From NCBI GenBank assembly GCA_036927565.1, contig JAYESD010000001.1, positions 106,497,110 to 106,561,109 on the forward strand: a stretch of DNA of 64,000 nucleotides, written 5' to 3'. The position numbers were made by a program, and so were the translations under genes. How positions within the stretch are numbered: the first letter of the stretch is position 1; every line of letters begins with the position of its first letter. The notes beneath the pieces were generated by a model. That model ran no database searches, was not told the origin of the DNA, and was given only the letters and a program-made list of their open reading frames with translations. Below are positions 34,441-45,270 of the stretch, piece after piece. Source of the DNA: Tuctoria greenei (taxonomy: Eukaryota > Streptophyta > Magnoliopsida > Poales > Poaceae).

Positions 34441-34699
34441 TAATCCCCTTAAGATCCTCTAAGGAATAGCCAAAAACAGCTCAATGCTTTTCTAACATGG
34501 CAATGAGTTTGAGTGTCTCATCATCTGAAAGCTTGTCACTTATGATGACATGGGCTTCCAAATTGCCATTTAGAAAGGCATACCGTAGGCCCGGAGGTAA
34601 GAATTACAACTCTTCTTTTGGCAATTCAATTGCCTCCAGAAATTCATCCTCCTCTTGGATGAAATCTTCTTATCCTTCTATTTCGGGATGAGCTAAGAA

Positions 34700-36135
34700 T
34701 TGAAGAGTTCTAACCTCTTCTAGTGGTTAATCTTGGATGGGAGATTCTGTAGATGTTTTCTTGGAACACAGGATAGGAATAGAAAACTTTCTCCTTCCAA
34801 GGTTGACATTGAGGTTTCCTTCCAAAGGAATTTCCATGAGAAATTTCTCAATGGGAATCCCAATCATAATGTCGAAATCTTGGATTTCAAACACATGGAT
34901 ATGTAGGATTGCCTCGATATCATTGTGTCCTACAGACACCTATTGCAAAACCCCGCATCCTTCAAGGATGTTTCCGAAAGTGTCTCGAAAGGATTTACAT
35001 GTTTGTACTAATGGCACATCGCCAAGAATGGCGAGAGCACAATAATCAGAAATGAGATTTGCTCCAACAGTGGGGTTGTATAGGACCTTCATTGGTGTCC
35101 CTCTAATGTAACATAGAATAGTTGCCAAAGGTGAGGTTATCTGCAGGATTTCGGGTGACAGCTCAACTTTTGCAGTCCATTCCCTACTTAAAATAGAGGT
35201 TAACTCCTTGACCGTCTATTGGACGAACACTCCACCATGTGGGTCAGGTATAGTTAAAGGCAATGATGGTTTCCTATGGCAACAATACTTCGAGGTATTT
35301 CCAAAATCTTCAAATATCTCTTCCTCGAAGTAGAAGGGAAACTCTGAAGGCTGGATTTATTCTTCCTTCGTAGTTTTGGGTTCGGAAGGGGATTCCTCCG
35401 ACAAGGTGTGGGATAAGCAAGAGATGGGTTCTTCCTTGTCCATGGATTCATCCTCGGATCTTGACACTACTTCCTCTTGAGGGGGCTCATTAACACCCAT
35501 AATGAAGGAAGAATTTTCAAGAATTCGGTCTAGAAGATCCTTACCTTCTTCCAGCGCGTTTTATGGAGGAAAGATCCTCCAGCCGTAATGTCAAGATGTA
35601 CGGCAAACTCTTTGTTAAATCCCATGTAGAAGTGTTGCAAGAGCAACGGATCAGGGATAGACAAATTTGGGCCAAAATTTCTCAAAAGAGAAAATCTATC
35701 TGAAGCTGCACCTATGTATTCCTTTCCCATCTGCTGGAAGAAGAGTACTTCCTTCCGCAAGGACACAATTCGGGCAATTGGAAAGAAAGCAAGACAAAAT
35801 TTGTCTCATGATTCATTCTGATTTCCGTTTGTCTTCCCAACGTTATGGTCATACCATTATTTGGCCTTTTCCTTAAGGGAAAAAAGAAACAACTTCCATT
35901 TTAGAGTTTCTTGTGTCATACCCTTGATTAGAAGGCATGAACACAATTGTTCGAACTCTCTTAGATGGTGGTAAGGGTGTTCACAATCCGTTCCTAAAAA
36001 GGATTGCTCCTGAACCATGGCTATAAAGCCAGGGCAAAGTTCATAGCTAGTAGAACAAATGGGTTCTGCCGAAGGCAGTGGCTCACAGAACTTGCCCTTT
36101 GGGGCAGAATATGAAAGAATGGTGGGCTGCTCCAT
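34700..36135 (-). pseudogene. Gag and protease of B1
   Basis: Gag starts at 36135 (MEQPTILSYSAPKGKF) and has the Athila-type CPGFIAMVQEQSFLGTDCEH and YHHLREFEQL...WKLFLFSLKEKAK. The RT-proximal part has LLRNFGPNLSIPDPLLLQHF and HLDITAGGSFLHKT. Protease is recognisable around 35020-35110 as RGTPMKVLYNPTVGANLISD, the form used in Athila elements. Stops and frame changes are frequent. Confidence 0.78.
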
Positions 36136-36225
36136 ATATGTGGTGGTGGTGTTAAGAAAATGAAAGATAAGATAAGAAGATAGATACGAGGGTGAACAAA
36201 GTTCGAAGATTAGTAGCAACCATTC

Positions 36226-36241
36226 CCCAGCAACGACGCTA
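36226..36241 (-). promoter_or_regulatory. Primer binding site of B1 (degenerate, tRNA-Asp type)
   Basis: The minus strand reads TAGCGTCGTTGCTGGG; B2 has TGGCGCCATTGCCAGG at 62401-62416, close to the Asp-tRNA form TGGCGCCGTTGCC. Confidence 0.65.
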
Positions 36242-36245
36242 GAAA

Positions 36246-37480
36246 TGCTTGTGTTGACGTTTCTTAAATCACAGATAAGAATCCGCAAACGCACGGAAAT
36301 TATCGTGTAGCGCTTCCCCTTAAGAGAGTATTCCAAGGGTATCGAATCCAAGGAATGTGTGTGTAATCTTACGAACTAATCCAACCAAGGATACAAAGTT
36401 GCGTGGTAGTTAATGAAGAGAGAGGAATTCAAAGTATTGATTCTAATTCAAAGGAATTTGTGGTAGCTGCTTGCTTCAGGCACGGGTTTACCCCTAGCAA
36501 CACTAGTCGACTCCGGCCAAGAGCAATGCCATAGCCGAATGTGGAGGATTACAAAGGACAAATAGGGTTGTCTCCACCTACTGCCTACCTCTTCAATATG
36601 TGGGTCCACGAGATATTCACTGGTGATTTCTAACCTAAGCACCACGCTTACGTTCTAAATCACAACTCTAGTTGTTTCGAACACAAAGCTACCACTAGAG
36701 CCTCTAATGAACTAAAGCAATGAACCCACAAGTAACTACTTGTTCAAACTACTATGAATTGAGAATCAAACTTGAATTGAATTCACAAAGGGCTTACTTG
36801 ATTTGAATAACACCTTTGTAGGGGTACAAGTGTAGAAGAGGGACTTGACAAGCCCAAGGCTCCTTCTCCTAAACTCTTCACCACACTCTCTTTCTAATTG
36901 GCAGCCTCTAGGACTACTCCAAACCTTTGGAGTGATGTTCTATTCTCAACTTTTAGTGTGTGTGTGAAGTGAGGTGTGGAGTTCTAGTTATAGGGGGGAG
37001 GAAGACTCGGTTTCCACCACCAAATGCGCGCGAATCAGTCACCCATGACCTCTTCAAGCCAGGAGGAGCCAACACGTGGCGTTTGACCGCGAAAGGCGCC
37101 AAGACCTAGTCGGACGACTAGGGGGGTCGGTCGACCTGGTCTTGGCCCTGTTGGGGCTGTGCTTCCTTCAGGTCTCTGCCAGGTGGGTCCCATCCCTTTA
37201 TATGGGTGCTACACCGCTCGATGGCCTTCGATACTTCTGTTTGTTGGCCATTTGATCCATCTGATGACACGTGGCATTGCCTAATTCGTCGAAATCCAAT
37301 TTTATGGATTACTCCCTGCATGTGTTGGTATTTTTGGGTCTAAATTAACCTGCATACAAATAAACACCAACACTTGTGGAATTGGTTAGTTTTTAACCCT
37401 ACCACTATGTTGTGTTTCTATTTTGTGCACATTATGGTGTGAATTGACAGTCTAAATATGGCACTTAAGGACCGTCAATA
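36246..37480 (-). repeat. 5' LTR of B1
   Basis: About 1,235 bp, plus-strand ends TGCTTGTGTTGACG...GACCGTCAATA. TATA box on the minus strand at about 36984-36993 (TATAACTAG). It matches 41272-42501 and 62421-63653. Confidence 0.9.
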
Positions 37481-37928
37481 GAACCTCCACAGAATGTGAA
37501 GGAAATCCGGAGTTTCTTATTAATGGCTGGATATTATCACCGCTTCATAAAGGACTTCTCCAAGTTAGCGAAACCCATCACTGAACTACTAATAAAGGAG
37601 AAAACCTTCAATGGACTCACGCTTGTAAGTACAACTTTGAGAAGTTAAAGAAGAGATTAACCACCACACTGGTATTAATATTGCCAGATGTAAGCAAGAG
37701 CTTCAATGTTTCCTGTGACGCATCAAGGCAAGGACTTGGCTGTGTATTGATGCAAGAAGGCCGAGTAGTGGCTTATGCATCTAGGCAACTGAAGAAACAT
37801 GAAGTAAATTACCCTACGCATAATCTCGAACTCGCGGCCGTAGTGCATGCAGTGAAGATTTGGAGGCATTACATCTTCAGACATCAGTGTGAGATTTATA
37901 CGGATCACAAGAGTCTCAAGTACATATT
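37481..37928 (+). pseudogene. C-family RT-RNase H fragment flanking B1
   Basis: The plus strand reads KEIRSFLLMAGYYHRFIKDF, then after a one-base loss near 37612 DVSKSFNVSCDASRQGLGCV, AYASRQLKKHEVNYPTHNLE and IYTDHKSLKYI. This is the RT connection and RNase H of a Tekay/Del element. It starts at the B1 LTR and ends at an LTR piece. The same sequence with the same base loss begins after B2 at 63654. Confidence 0.85.
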
Positions 37929-38104
37929 GTGACACTCGGTTCTGAAAATGAACCAAGTGCAGTATATGTGTGCCCAAGACGTTCAACAAACCTACACAAG
38001 TGCATTCACAAAAGGATATACAGAAAATTATCACAGGACAAGATTAATTAAGCTCTATATTTCACAACCATATTATCCTCGAATAAACTCTGCCTATGTT
38101 GTAA
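37929..38104 (-). repeat. C-family LTR fragment (C4)
   Basis: It starts exactly at the LTR terminus TGTGACACTCGG and matches the first 170 bp of 16120-19027, then is replaced by the LINE. It therefore looks like the 3' LTR end of a minus-strand C element inserted in the RNase H sequence to its left. Confidence 0.7.
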
Positions 38105-38216
38105 TGACATAGCCGGTCCCAAGCCCGGGTAAAGGAGGGGGGTTGTGATAGGCTTGGCGAGCCAACAACTAAACTTAGCCATTCTCATGGAAATGAAACC
38201 CATTGGAAATTCGTTG

Positions 38217-38425
38217 GGGCGTAACCCTCTTAGCGACGCGCCATACCGGAACCCGGGTATGGTGTTAAGTGGGCGAGGGCCGGGTCGCCACCGACTTAGT
38301 GGCTCGCCATATCGGAACCCGGATGTGGTGTTAAATGAGCGAGGGCCGGATCGCCACCACCTTAGTGGAGCGCTGCATTATCGCCTGAATGTAGTGTTAA
38401 GTGAGCAAGGGTCTTTGCATCTTCC
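38217..38425 (+). repeat. Three tandem repeats in the LINE 5' region
   Basis: Units of about 70 bp, each with GGAACCCGG (or a variant), GGTGTTAA, GCGAGGGCCGG, CGCCACC and CTTAGTGG. They are translated in the same frame as the main ORF (GRNPLSDAPYRNPGMV and variants) up to a TGA directly followed by ATG at 38433. Confidence 0.8.
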
Positions 38426-38432
38426 TCGATGA

Positions 38433-40613
38433 ATGCGAAGGGTAAGGAAGCTAGCCGACGAAACTAGGTTTCGGGTGCGTAGTTGGAATGTAGGATCCTT
38501 GACGGGAAAGCTACGAGAGTTAGTGGATGTTGCGATTAGGATTCGTGTAAATATCCTTTGTGTACAAGATACTAGATGGTCAGTTCAAAAGGCGAGAGAG
38601 GTTGAGAATACCGGTTTCAAGCTTTGGTATTCTGGCTCGACTGGAACTAGGAACGGTGTAGGAATCCTAATAGATAAGAGCCTCAAGGATGGAGTAGTGG
38701 ATGTCCGTAGACGAGGGGATAGGATCATCCTAGTCAAGGTAGTTGTGGGGGACCTTATCTTGAATGTCATTAGTGCTTATGCCCCACAAGTTGGGCTCGA
38801 CATGAGCACTAAGAGACAATTTTTGGAGGACTTGGAGGATATTGTTAGTAGTGTACTGGTAATCGAGAAGCTCTTCATAGGAGGAGATCTCAATGGTCAC
38901 GTAGGTACAACTAACGTAGGTTTTGAGGGGGTACACGGAGGTTTTGGGTGTGACGATATAAACTGGGAGGGTAAGGATATCCTAGACTTCACCGTAGCCT
39001 ATGACCTATTGGTAGCTAACACCCTCTTTAAGAAGAGGCTATCTCACTTAGTGACCTTTACTAGTGCCCAACATTCTAGTCAAATCGACTATATTCTCAC
39101 CAAGAGAAGGGAGAGAGGGCCATGTTTAGATTGTAAGGTGATTCCTGGGGAATGTGTTGTTCCACAACAAAAACTTGTGGTAGCCGACTTTCGTTTCCAC
39201 GTGCGTGTGTCACGAGACAAAGGTGTTAAAACCGCAAGAACAAAGTGGTGGATGTTGAAGGATGAAGCGCAACAATCATTCAAAAGGAGGATGATCGCAG
39301 AAGGACCTTGGAGCGAAGCGGAAGATGCGGATAGTATGTGGGTGAAGATAGCGACTTACATTAGGAAGGCAGCTAGGGAGGTGCTTGGGTGGACAAAAGG
39401 TAAGAAACTTGTAGATAAAGACACTTGTTGGTGGAATGAAGATTTACAAAAAGCTATTAAGGAGAAGAAGGAGTCTTATAAGAGCTGGCAACATGAGAGA
39501 AGCGCAAGTAACATGGCGAAGTATAAACAGGCTAAGAAAAATGCAAAGCGTGTTGTGAGTAAAGCGAGGTGGCAGGCCTATGATGCGCTATATGAGAGGC
39601 CAGGGACAAAAGAAGGCGAAAAGGATATATACAAGATGGTGAAACTTCGCGAGAGAAAGGTGAGAGATCTCAACCAAGTCAAATGCATTAAGGATGAGGC
39701 AGGCCAAATTCTATTGAAGGAGGATGAAATTAGGAATAGATGGCGAGACTACTTCGATGGACTATTCAATGACGGGAATGAGAGTATTAGGTTCGAGTTG
39801 GATGACTCATTTGATGACACTAACAGACGATTCATGTGGAGGATACAAGAGTCTCAGGTTGGAGAGGCGTTAAAAAGGATGAAAGAAGGAAAGGCCCGCG
39901 GCCCCGATGATGTCCCTATTGAGGTGTGGAGATGTCTGGGGGATGTAGCAATAGTATGGCTCACTAAACTATTTAACCGCATTTTTCAGTCAAACAAAAT
40001 GCCTGAAGAGTGGCGGAAAAGTATTTTAGTACCCATCTTCAAAAATAAAGCAGATGTTCAAAGTTGTACTAATTATCGAGGAATTAAGCTCATGAGTCAT
40101 ACTATGAAGCTCTGGGAGAGAGTGATTGAACACCGCTTGAGGAAAGTGACCAATGTCACTAAAAACCAGTTTTGTTTTATGCCTGGGAGGTCCACTATGG
40201 AGGCGATTTTCTTACTCCGTCAGCCTATGGAGAGGTATAGGGAGCAAAAGAAGGATCTACATATGGTGTTCATTGACTTGGAGAAGCCATACGATAAGGT
40301 ACCAAGACCGGTCATGTGGTGGGCACTAGAGAAACACAAAGTCCCAACAAATTACATTAACCTTATCAAGGATATGTACGATAATGTGGTGACAAGTGTG
40401 CGCGTAAGAGATAGTGAGACCGACACTTTTCCTATCACAACAGGGTTACACCAAGGATCAGCCTTAAGTCCTTACATCTTTTCCTTAGTGATGGATGATA
40501 TGTCAAAGGATATAGAAGGGGATATCCCTTGGTGTATGCTCTTTGCTGATGATGTAGTGTTGGTATATGAAACTAGGGATGGTGTTTATAGAAAATTGGG
40601 GCTATGGAGGTAG
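38433..40613 (+). CDS. RTE LINE endonuclease-reverse transcriptase (726 codons, truncated by stop)
   Basis: This is the longest frame in the window. Residues 1-260 are an APE-like endonuclease (RSWNVGSLTGKLRELVD; NILCVQDTRW where most relatives have QETKW; SAYAPQVGL; GGDLNGHVG; QIDYILTKR). Residues about 440-720 are the reverse transcriptase: GPDDVPIEVWRCLG, FKNKADVQSCTNYRGIKLMS, FCFMPGRSTMEAIFLLRQ, MVFIDLEKPYDKVPR, GLHQGSALSPYIFSLVMDDM and the catalytic box MLFADDVVLV. It nicks target DNA and copies its RNA at the nick. A TAG at 40611-40613 cuts off the C-terminal part, so the product would lack the end of RT. Confidence 0.88.
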   Translation: MRRVRKLADETRFRVRSWNVGSLTGKLRELVDVAIRIRVNILCVQDTRWSVQKAREVENTGFKLWYSGSTGTRNGVGILIDKSLKDGVVDVRRRGDRIILVKVVVGDLILNVISAYAPQVGLDMSTKRQFLEDLEDIVSSVLVIEKLFIGGDLNGHVGTTNVGFEGVHGGFGCDDINWEGKDILDFTVAYDLLVANTLFKKRLSHLVTFTSAQHSSQIDYILTKRRERGPCLDCKVIPGECVVPQQKLVVADFRFHVRVSRDKGVKTARTKWWMLKDEAQQSFKRRMIAEGPWSEAEDADSMWVKIATYIRKAAREVLGWTKGKKLVDKDTCWWNEDLQKAIKEKKESYKSWQHERSASNMAKYKQAKKNAKRVVSKARWQAYDALYERPGTKEGEKDIYKMVKLRERKVRDLNQVKCIKDEAGQILLKEDEIRNRWRDYFDGLFNDGNESIRFELDDSFDDTNRRFMWRIQESQVGEALKRMKEGKARGPDDVPIEVWRCLGDVAIVWLTKLFNRIFQSNKMPEEWRKSILVPIFKNKADVQSCTNYRGIKLMSHTMKLWERVIEHRLRKVTNVTKNQFCFMPGRSTMEAIFLLRQPMERYREQKKDLHMVFIDLEKPYDKVPRPVMWWALEKHKVPTNYINLIKDMYDNVVTSVRVRDSETDTFPITTGLHQGSALSPYIFSLVMDDMSKDIEGDIPWCMLFADDVVLVYETRDGVYRKLGLWR

Positions 40614-41190
40614 ACCTTAGAGTCTAAGGGGTTTAGACTTAGTAGAACCAAGACCGAGTATATGAGATGTGACTTTAGTGATGTCGGGTGCGAGGATGGT
40701 AATGATAATTTACAAGGACAAGTAGTACCTAGGAGAGACACATTTCGATATTTAGTATCAATGTTACAAAGCAATGGTGATATTGACGAAGATGTTTGCC
40801 ACAGGATCAAGATCGGGTGGATGAAGTGGCGACAAGCATCTGAAATATTATGTGATAAGAACATTCAACAAAAATTGAAAGGAAAATTTTATAGAACTGT
40901 GATCAGACCTGTGATGCTCTATGGAGCAAAATGTTGGCCAACTAAAAGGTAACATGTCCAACAAATGAGTGTTGCGGAGATGCGCATGCTACGGTGGATG
41001 TGCGGTCAAACAAGAAGATACAAAATTAGGAATGAGGTGATACGTGATAGGGTAGGGGTGGCACCGATTGAGGAGAAGCTAGTCCAACATCGCCTACAGT
41101 GGTTTGGACATATCCAGCGGAGACCTCCAGAAGCAACGGTTAACAGTGGAATTATAAAGAGTAGAGAAAATTTTAGGAGGGGTAGAGGTT
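40614..41190 (+). pseudogene. C-terminal part of the RTE LINE protein, interrupted
   Basis: The frame continues after the TAG: GFRLSRTKTEYMRCDFSDVG, GDIDEDVCHRIKIGWMKWRQ, FYRTVIRPVMLYGAKCW, a second stop near 40950, then SVAEMRMLRWMCGQTRRYKI and EEKLVQHRLQWFGHIQRRPP. This Trp/Cys/His-rich end is usual for the family. A third stop is at 41190. Confidence 0.82.
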
Positions 41191-41271
41191 GATGACATGG
41201 CAGGAGGCAGTGAAATGAGACTTAAAGGAGTGGGACATACCTAGAGATTTGGCTCATGATAGGACTGCATG

Positions 41272-42501
41272 GAAATAAGCAATTCATGTGCCAGAATCCA
41301 CAAGCGCACATAAACTGTTGTGTAGCACTTCCCCTTAAGAGAGTATTCCAAGGGTATCGAATCCAAGGAACGTGTGTGTAATCTTACGAACAAATCCATC
41401 CAAGGACACAAAGTTATTTGGTAGGTAAAGAAGAGAGAGGAATTCAAAGTATTGATTCTAATTCAAGGGAATTTACGGCAGCTGCTTACTTCGGGCATGG
41501 GTTTACCCCTAGCAACACTAGGTGACTCCTGCCAATAGCCTATGGCATAGCCGAACGTGGAGGATTACAAAGAACAGATAGGGATGTCACCACCTACTGC
41601 CTACCTCTTCAATCCGTGGTTCTACGAGATATTCACTGGTGATTTCTAACCTAAGCACCACGCTTACGTTCTAAATCACAACTCTAGTTGTTTCGAACAC
41701 AAAGCTACAACTAGAGCCTCTAATGAATTAAAGCATTGAAGCCACAAGTAACTACATGTGCAAACTACTATGAATTGAGAATCAAACTTGAATTGAATTC
41801 ACAAAGGGCTTACTTGATTTGAATAACACCTTTGTAGGGGTACAAGTGTAGAAGAGGGACTTGACAAGCCCAAGCCTCCTCCTCCTAAACTCTTCACCAC
41901 ACTCTCCTTCTACTTGGCAGCCTCTAGGACTACTCTAAACTTTTGGAGTGATGTTCTATTCTCAACTTTTGGTGTGTGTGTGTGTGTGTGAAGTGTGGTG
42001 TGGGGTTCTATTTATGGGGGGGAGGAAGAGTCGGTTCTAGCCACCAAATGCGCGCGAATCAGTCACCCATGCCTCTTCAAGCCAGGAGGACACACATGGC
42101 ATTTGACCGTGAAAGGTGCCAAGACCTAGTCGGCCGACTAGGGGGGGTCAGCGGACCTGGTCTTGGCCCCGTTGGGGTTGTGCTTCCTCCAAGTCACTGC
42201 CAGGTGGGTCCCATCCCTTTATATGGGTGCTACACTGTTGGATGGCCTCGAATACTCCTGTTTGTGGGCCATTTGATCCATGTGATGACACGTGGCGTCG
42301 CCTGATTTGTTGAAATCCTATTTTATGGATTACTCCTTTCATGTCTTGGTATTTTTGGATCTAAATTCACCTGCATAAAAATAAACACCAACACTTGTGG
42401 AATTGGTTAGTTTTTAACCCTACCACTACGTTGTGTTTCTCTTTTATGCACATTATGAGGTGAATTGACGATCTAAATATGGCACCTAAGGACCGTCAAC
42501 A
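41272..42501 (-). repeat. 3' LTR of B2, end missing
   Basis: It matches 36276-37480. The first 30 bp (TGCTTGTGTTGACG and following) are replaced by LINE sequence. It contains a (TG)n run at 41971-41988 that B1 has in shorter form. Confidence 0.88.
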
Positions 42502-42516
42502 AAATCCCCCAAACTT
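42502..42516 (-). promoter_or_regulatory. Polypurine tract of B2
   Basis: The minus strand reads AAGTTTGGGGGATTT directly before the 3' LTR. Confidence 0.75.
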
Positions 42517-44105
42517 AGTTCTTTCTCTTCCTCGAGTGGAGGCAAGAAAAAGAACTAAGGTGCTATCAAAAATTTGCTTAGAAAATGAGGATACTAGATA
42601 TTTCAACTCATAGCTTAATTCATGAATTCCCTTTTGTGGAATGTGTCTACCACATCAATCTTGGGTGTCTGAAGAGTGGAATGGTTGGAATGTAGTTCCT
42701 TTGGATTTTTCCTTGCCGAAATGATTTGACGATTTGCTAGATTCGGAAGGTCTAAGAAACAATTGCCCTTATCTCTCATTTGGATTCTCTTTAGTCGCTC
42801 AAAGTTTTTTTATCCTCACCTTGTCATGTTGTGCCAATTTTGTCCCTATACTAAATATGGCTATATCTGGAGCTTGGTATGGATAAATGTGGCACACATT
42901 GGAACTCATGTATTACTGAGTCAAAAACTTGATCCTATGATAGACTTATGCAACAAATAAACTGACAAAGGAAATCCTTGTGCACATGAATGGAATGGAT
43001 ACATATGGACTCCATGATTTTCTCTCTTTAAGTATGAAACATGGCTACTCTCTTTTTTTTGGCATGCTTCCTCTTTTGAAGAGTAGATGTTTTTTTTTTT
43101 ATTCCGTAGCCATGTCTTCATCTCCTTTTTATTTTCTAGAGAGATTTTGATGACCAAAATTTATGCAGTTTCTTTATTGGATGGATGAATGGTGGATGCA
43201 AATTCTCAATGTGAGAAATTTTGCATGAATAAGGTGCACGAGAATTTCTAAGTCAATGGTTCATGCATGTCACTCAATTGGGTCATGAGTTTGACAAAGT
43301 TCAATGAAAAGCAAAATGGCATATTCATGTTATTCTAAAGGATTTGTATCATATGGCCTTGGTGGGTATTTAAATTTCCAATGAGAGAATCAGGCAAAGT
43401 TCAAGACTCCAAATTGTGCAAGCATCAATAAATCAATTACAAGCAAAGAGATATTTCCTCAAGTAACTCATTTACCATATCACACTAGACAAATACTTAG
43501 ATGACATGTTTTCTATTATGCTTGTGGCAATCATAAACAGAGCAATAAATCGAAATACAAAGAATTCAAATTTTCAGCTCAAGCAAATTTTGACTACCGA
43601 GTTTTAAATGTTAATTGTTGAGTTGAATTACCTTATATATTCAGTATTAAATATCAAATCAACTCAAATAGTAATGTAGCATGCATATTTAGGTGTAGAA
43701 CATACAAACCAGTTTTGTGAAGCGAAACAAAGCCGTGTTGGGCCCACAACAGGTCGGCCAACCAGGGGGTTCGGCCGACCCTCTTTTGACCTCTCTGTTG
43801 CTCTGTTTTGACGCGTTGAGCCGTATAATCGGTTGCGATGTGTTTTGAGATGCAACGCTAATTTTGTACGTCATGATTTCGCGAATATGGGGTACCTCCC
43901 CCACACTTGTTCCCTGAATTATTTATTCACAGAAAAAAACTAAAGATGGGACTTTATCGGGTTAGATGAACCGGTAAGTTCCTTTTATTGAACTCAAATA
44001 TGGGGATGCTTACATTATTCAATATAAACTGAATGAAAAATATAAAAATTTTGAAATCAAACTAAACGAAACTAGTAAGCATCCTATGCGGTCGCGACAT
44101 CTACA
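42517..44105 (-). other. 3' non-coding region of B2
   Basis: No coding region. From 43124 it matches B1 29596-30578 with the same inverted repeat (about 43196-43224), TCGGCCGA-type pair (43747-43785) and purine run (about 43892-43905). The part 42517-43123 exists only here and includes A/T-rich homopolymer runs near 43060-43100. Confidence 0.6.
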
Positions 44106-45005
44106 CTAGGGAGCATTGTAGATGTCGGGCTTCCCGACGGCATTGCATATGCGCCGCAGCTTGGCCCTCATGCCACGGCGAACACCATCAATCTCCTCCT
44201 TGAGGGATATGAGTTCATCCTTCCGTTCCGCCCTCTCGATGCGCCCTTCAGCCACTAAATTTGATAGCTTCTTGTTCTCCAAATGGACAGAAGCTAACTC
44301 CCTAGAAAGTTGTGCCACTTTAGGGGCATGAGGAGATTTCCTGTCGCTGTCCTAAAATTAGCCAGGTGGCCCTCTGGTAGTAGGCGGCGAGAGGTGGTGC
44401 CTAATCATGGAGGGTGACGAGCCTGTCGATTCCTCAATCGCCAAATTATCCACTTGCTTGAAAAAGCCTTTTGCATAGACTTCATCGGGCTGGCGCACCC
44501 CATGGATAATGAGGCGGTCTCCCACACGCTCAGGAGACGTACGCGTAGGTGACGTGTAGTGGTGGCTCACTATGTCACCATCCTTGGTCTTCAGAGTGTA
44601 CATAAACTCCTCGCCAGGATGTAGTGTTGGGAGAGACTCATCTTTTTTAGGAAAAAGACGGGTCTTGACTGACTTAAGGCCAACCGTAGTCGAACGATGT
44701 GCAGGTGTCGTCGACTTCATGGGCGTCCTACGAGGGGAGAGCGACTGTTCGGCACCACGAGGTGTGGTGCCATGCCCATGCGAATTCTTTCTCAGTGGCG
44801 GGATCATGGCGAGGGGCACGACATCCAATGCCATGATTGACTCCAAAGCGAGGGGGGACTTGTCATTGGCTGGCGTGAAGTCTCTACTTAGGTTGAAGGT
44901 TGAGCTAGAGTGGGGATGAGGCACAATCTTCTTGTCGTCCATGACATGGAACAGGAGATGGAATTTTTCTATATGGTGCAAGGTTCCCCTCTGTGTTCCC
45001 GTCAA
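44106..45005 (-). CDS. Extra reading frames X and Y of B2, function unknown
   Basis: X is intact here: open from 45005, with a likely start at the ATG 44942 (MDDKKIVPHPHSSSTFNLSR), ending PPTTRGPPG at 44358, about 194 residues, hydrophilic, rich in Ser, Thr and Pro, with no membrane segment. After TAA and TAG two codons apart, Y (44106-44318, 70 codons from an inner ATG, about 84 from the stops) is a charged coiled coil differing from B1 at one residue. I recognise neither. They may be a remnant of the extra gene of Athila elements or captured host sequence. Confidence 0.5.
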
Positions 45006-45270
45006 TAAATAGGTAGGGGAACTACCATAGCACTGAAAGTCTTGTTGAGATATGTCGGCAGAGTCTGCACGCGAAAACAGAAGGCTGATGGCGCAAGGGT
45101 GGCATCAGCCGACCATAGGGTTCGGCCGACCCCTTCCTGGCTCTGTACGGTCCAAGGTTTCGTTGGTTGCTCAATGGCCCCATAGATGAATAGTTGGATG
45201 GGCCCATTAACTGGACGTGGAGAATTTAGACAAAATTTAAAGAAACGGCATGAAAATAAATAAGATTTAT

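Larger units (their letters stand above)
29596..37480 (-). mobile_element. Athila-like Ty3/Gypsy element B1, 3' end deleted
   Basis: On the minus strand: 5' LTR (36246-37480), primer site, gag, protease, RT, RNase H, integrase, two small extra reading frames and 3' non-coding DNA, ending abruptly at 29596. The 3' LTR and about 600 bp before it, present in B2, are gone. Gag and protease motifs and the tRNA-Asp-type primer site fit the Athila lineage. Confidence 0.87.
38105..41271 (+). mobile_element. RTE-type non-LTR retrotransposon (LINE), truncated
   Basis: A 5' part with three 70-bp repeats is followed by one long frame for an APE-like endonuclease and reverse transcriptase. The pattern VRSWNVGSLTGK...FADDVVLV and the C-terminus MLRWMCGQTRR...HRLQWFGHIQRRP are those of plant RTE LINEs. 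The left start (from about 38105) looks truncated, and the right end stops at AIHVPE-coding sequence and passes straight into the B2 LTR, so the 3' tail is missing. Confidence 0.85.

Noticed and set aside
38217..38425. CRISPR-like spaced repeats
   Set aside because: Only three diverged units without unique spacers, in a plant LINE 5' region.
41971..41988. (TG)n run as a functional element
   Set aside because: Ordinary microsatellite growth of a TGTGTG stretch already present in the other LTR copies.
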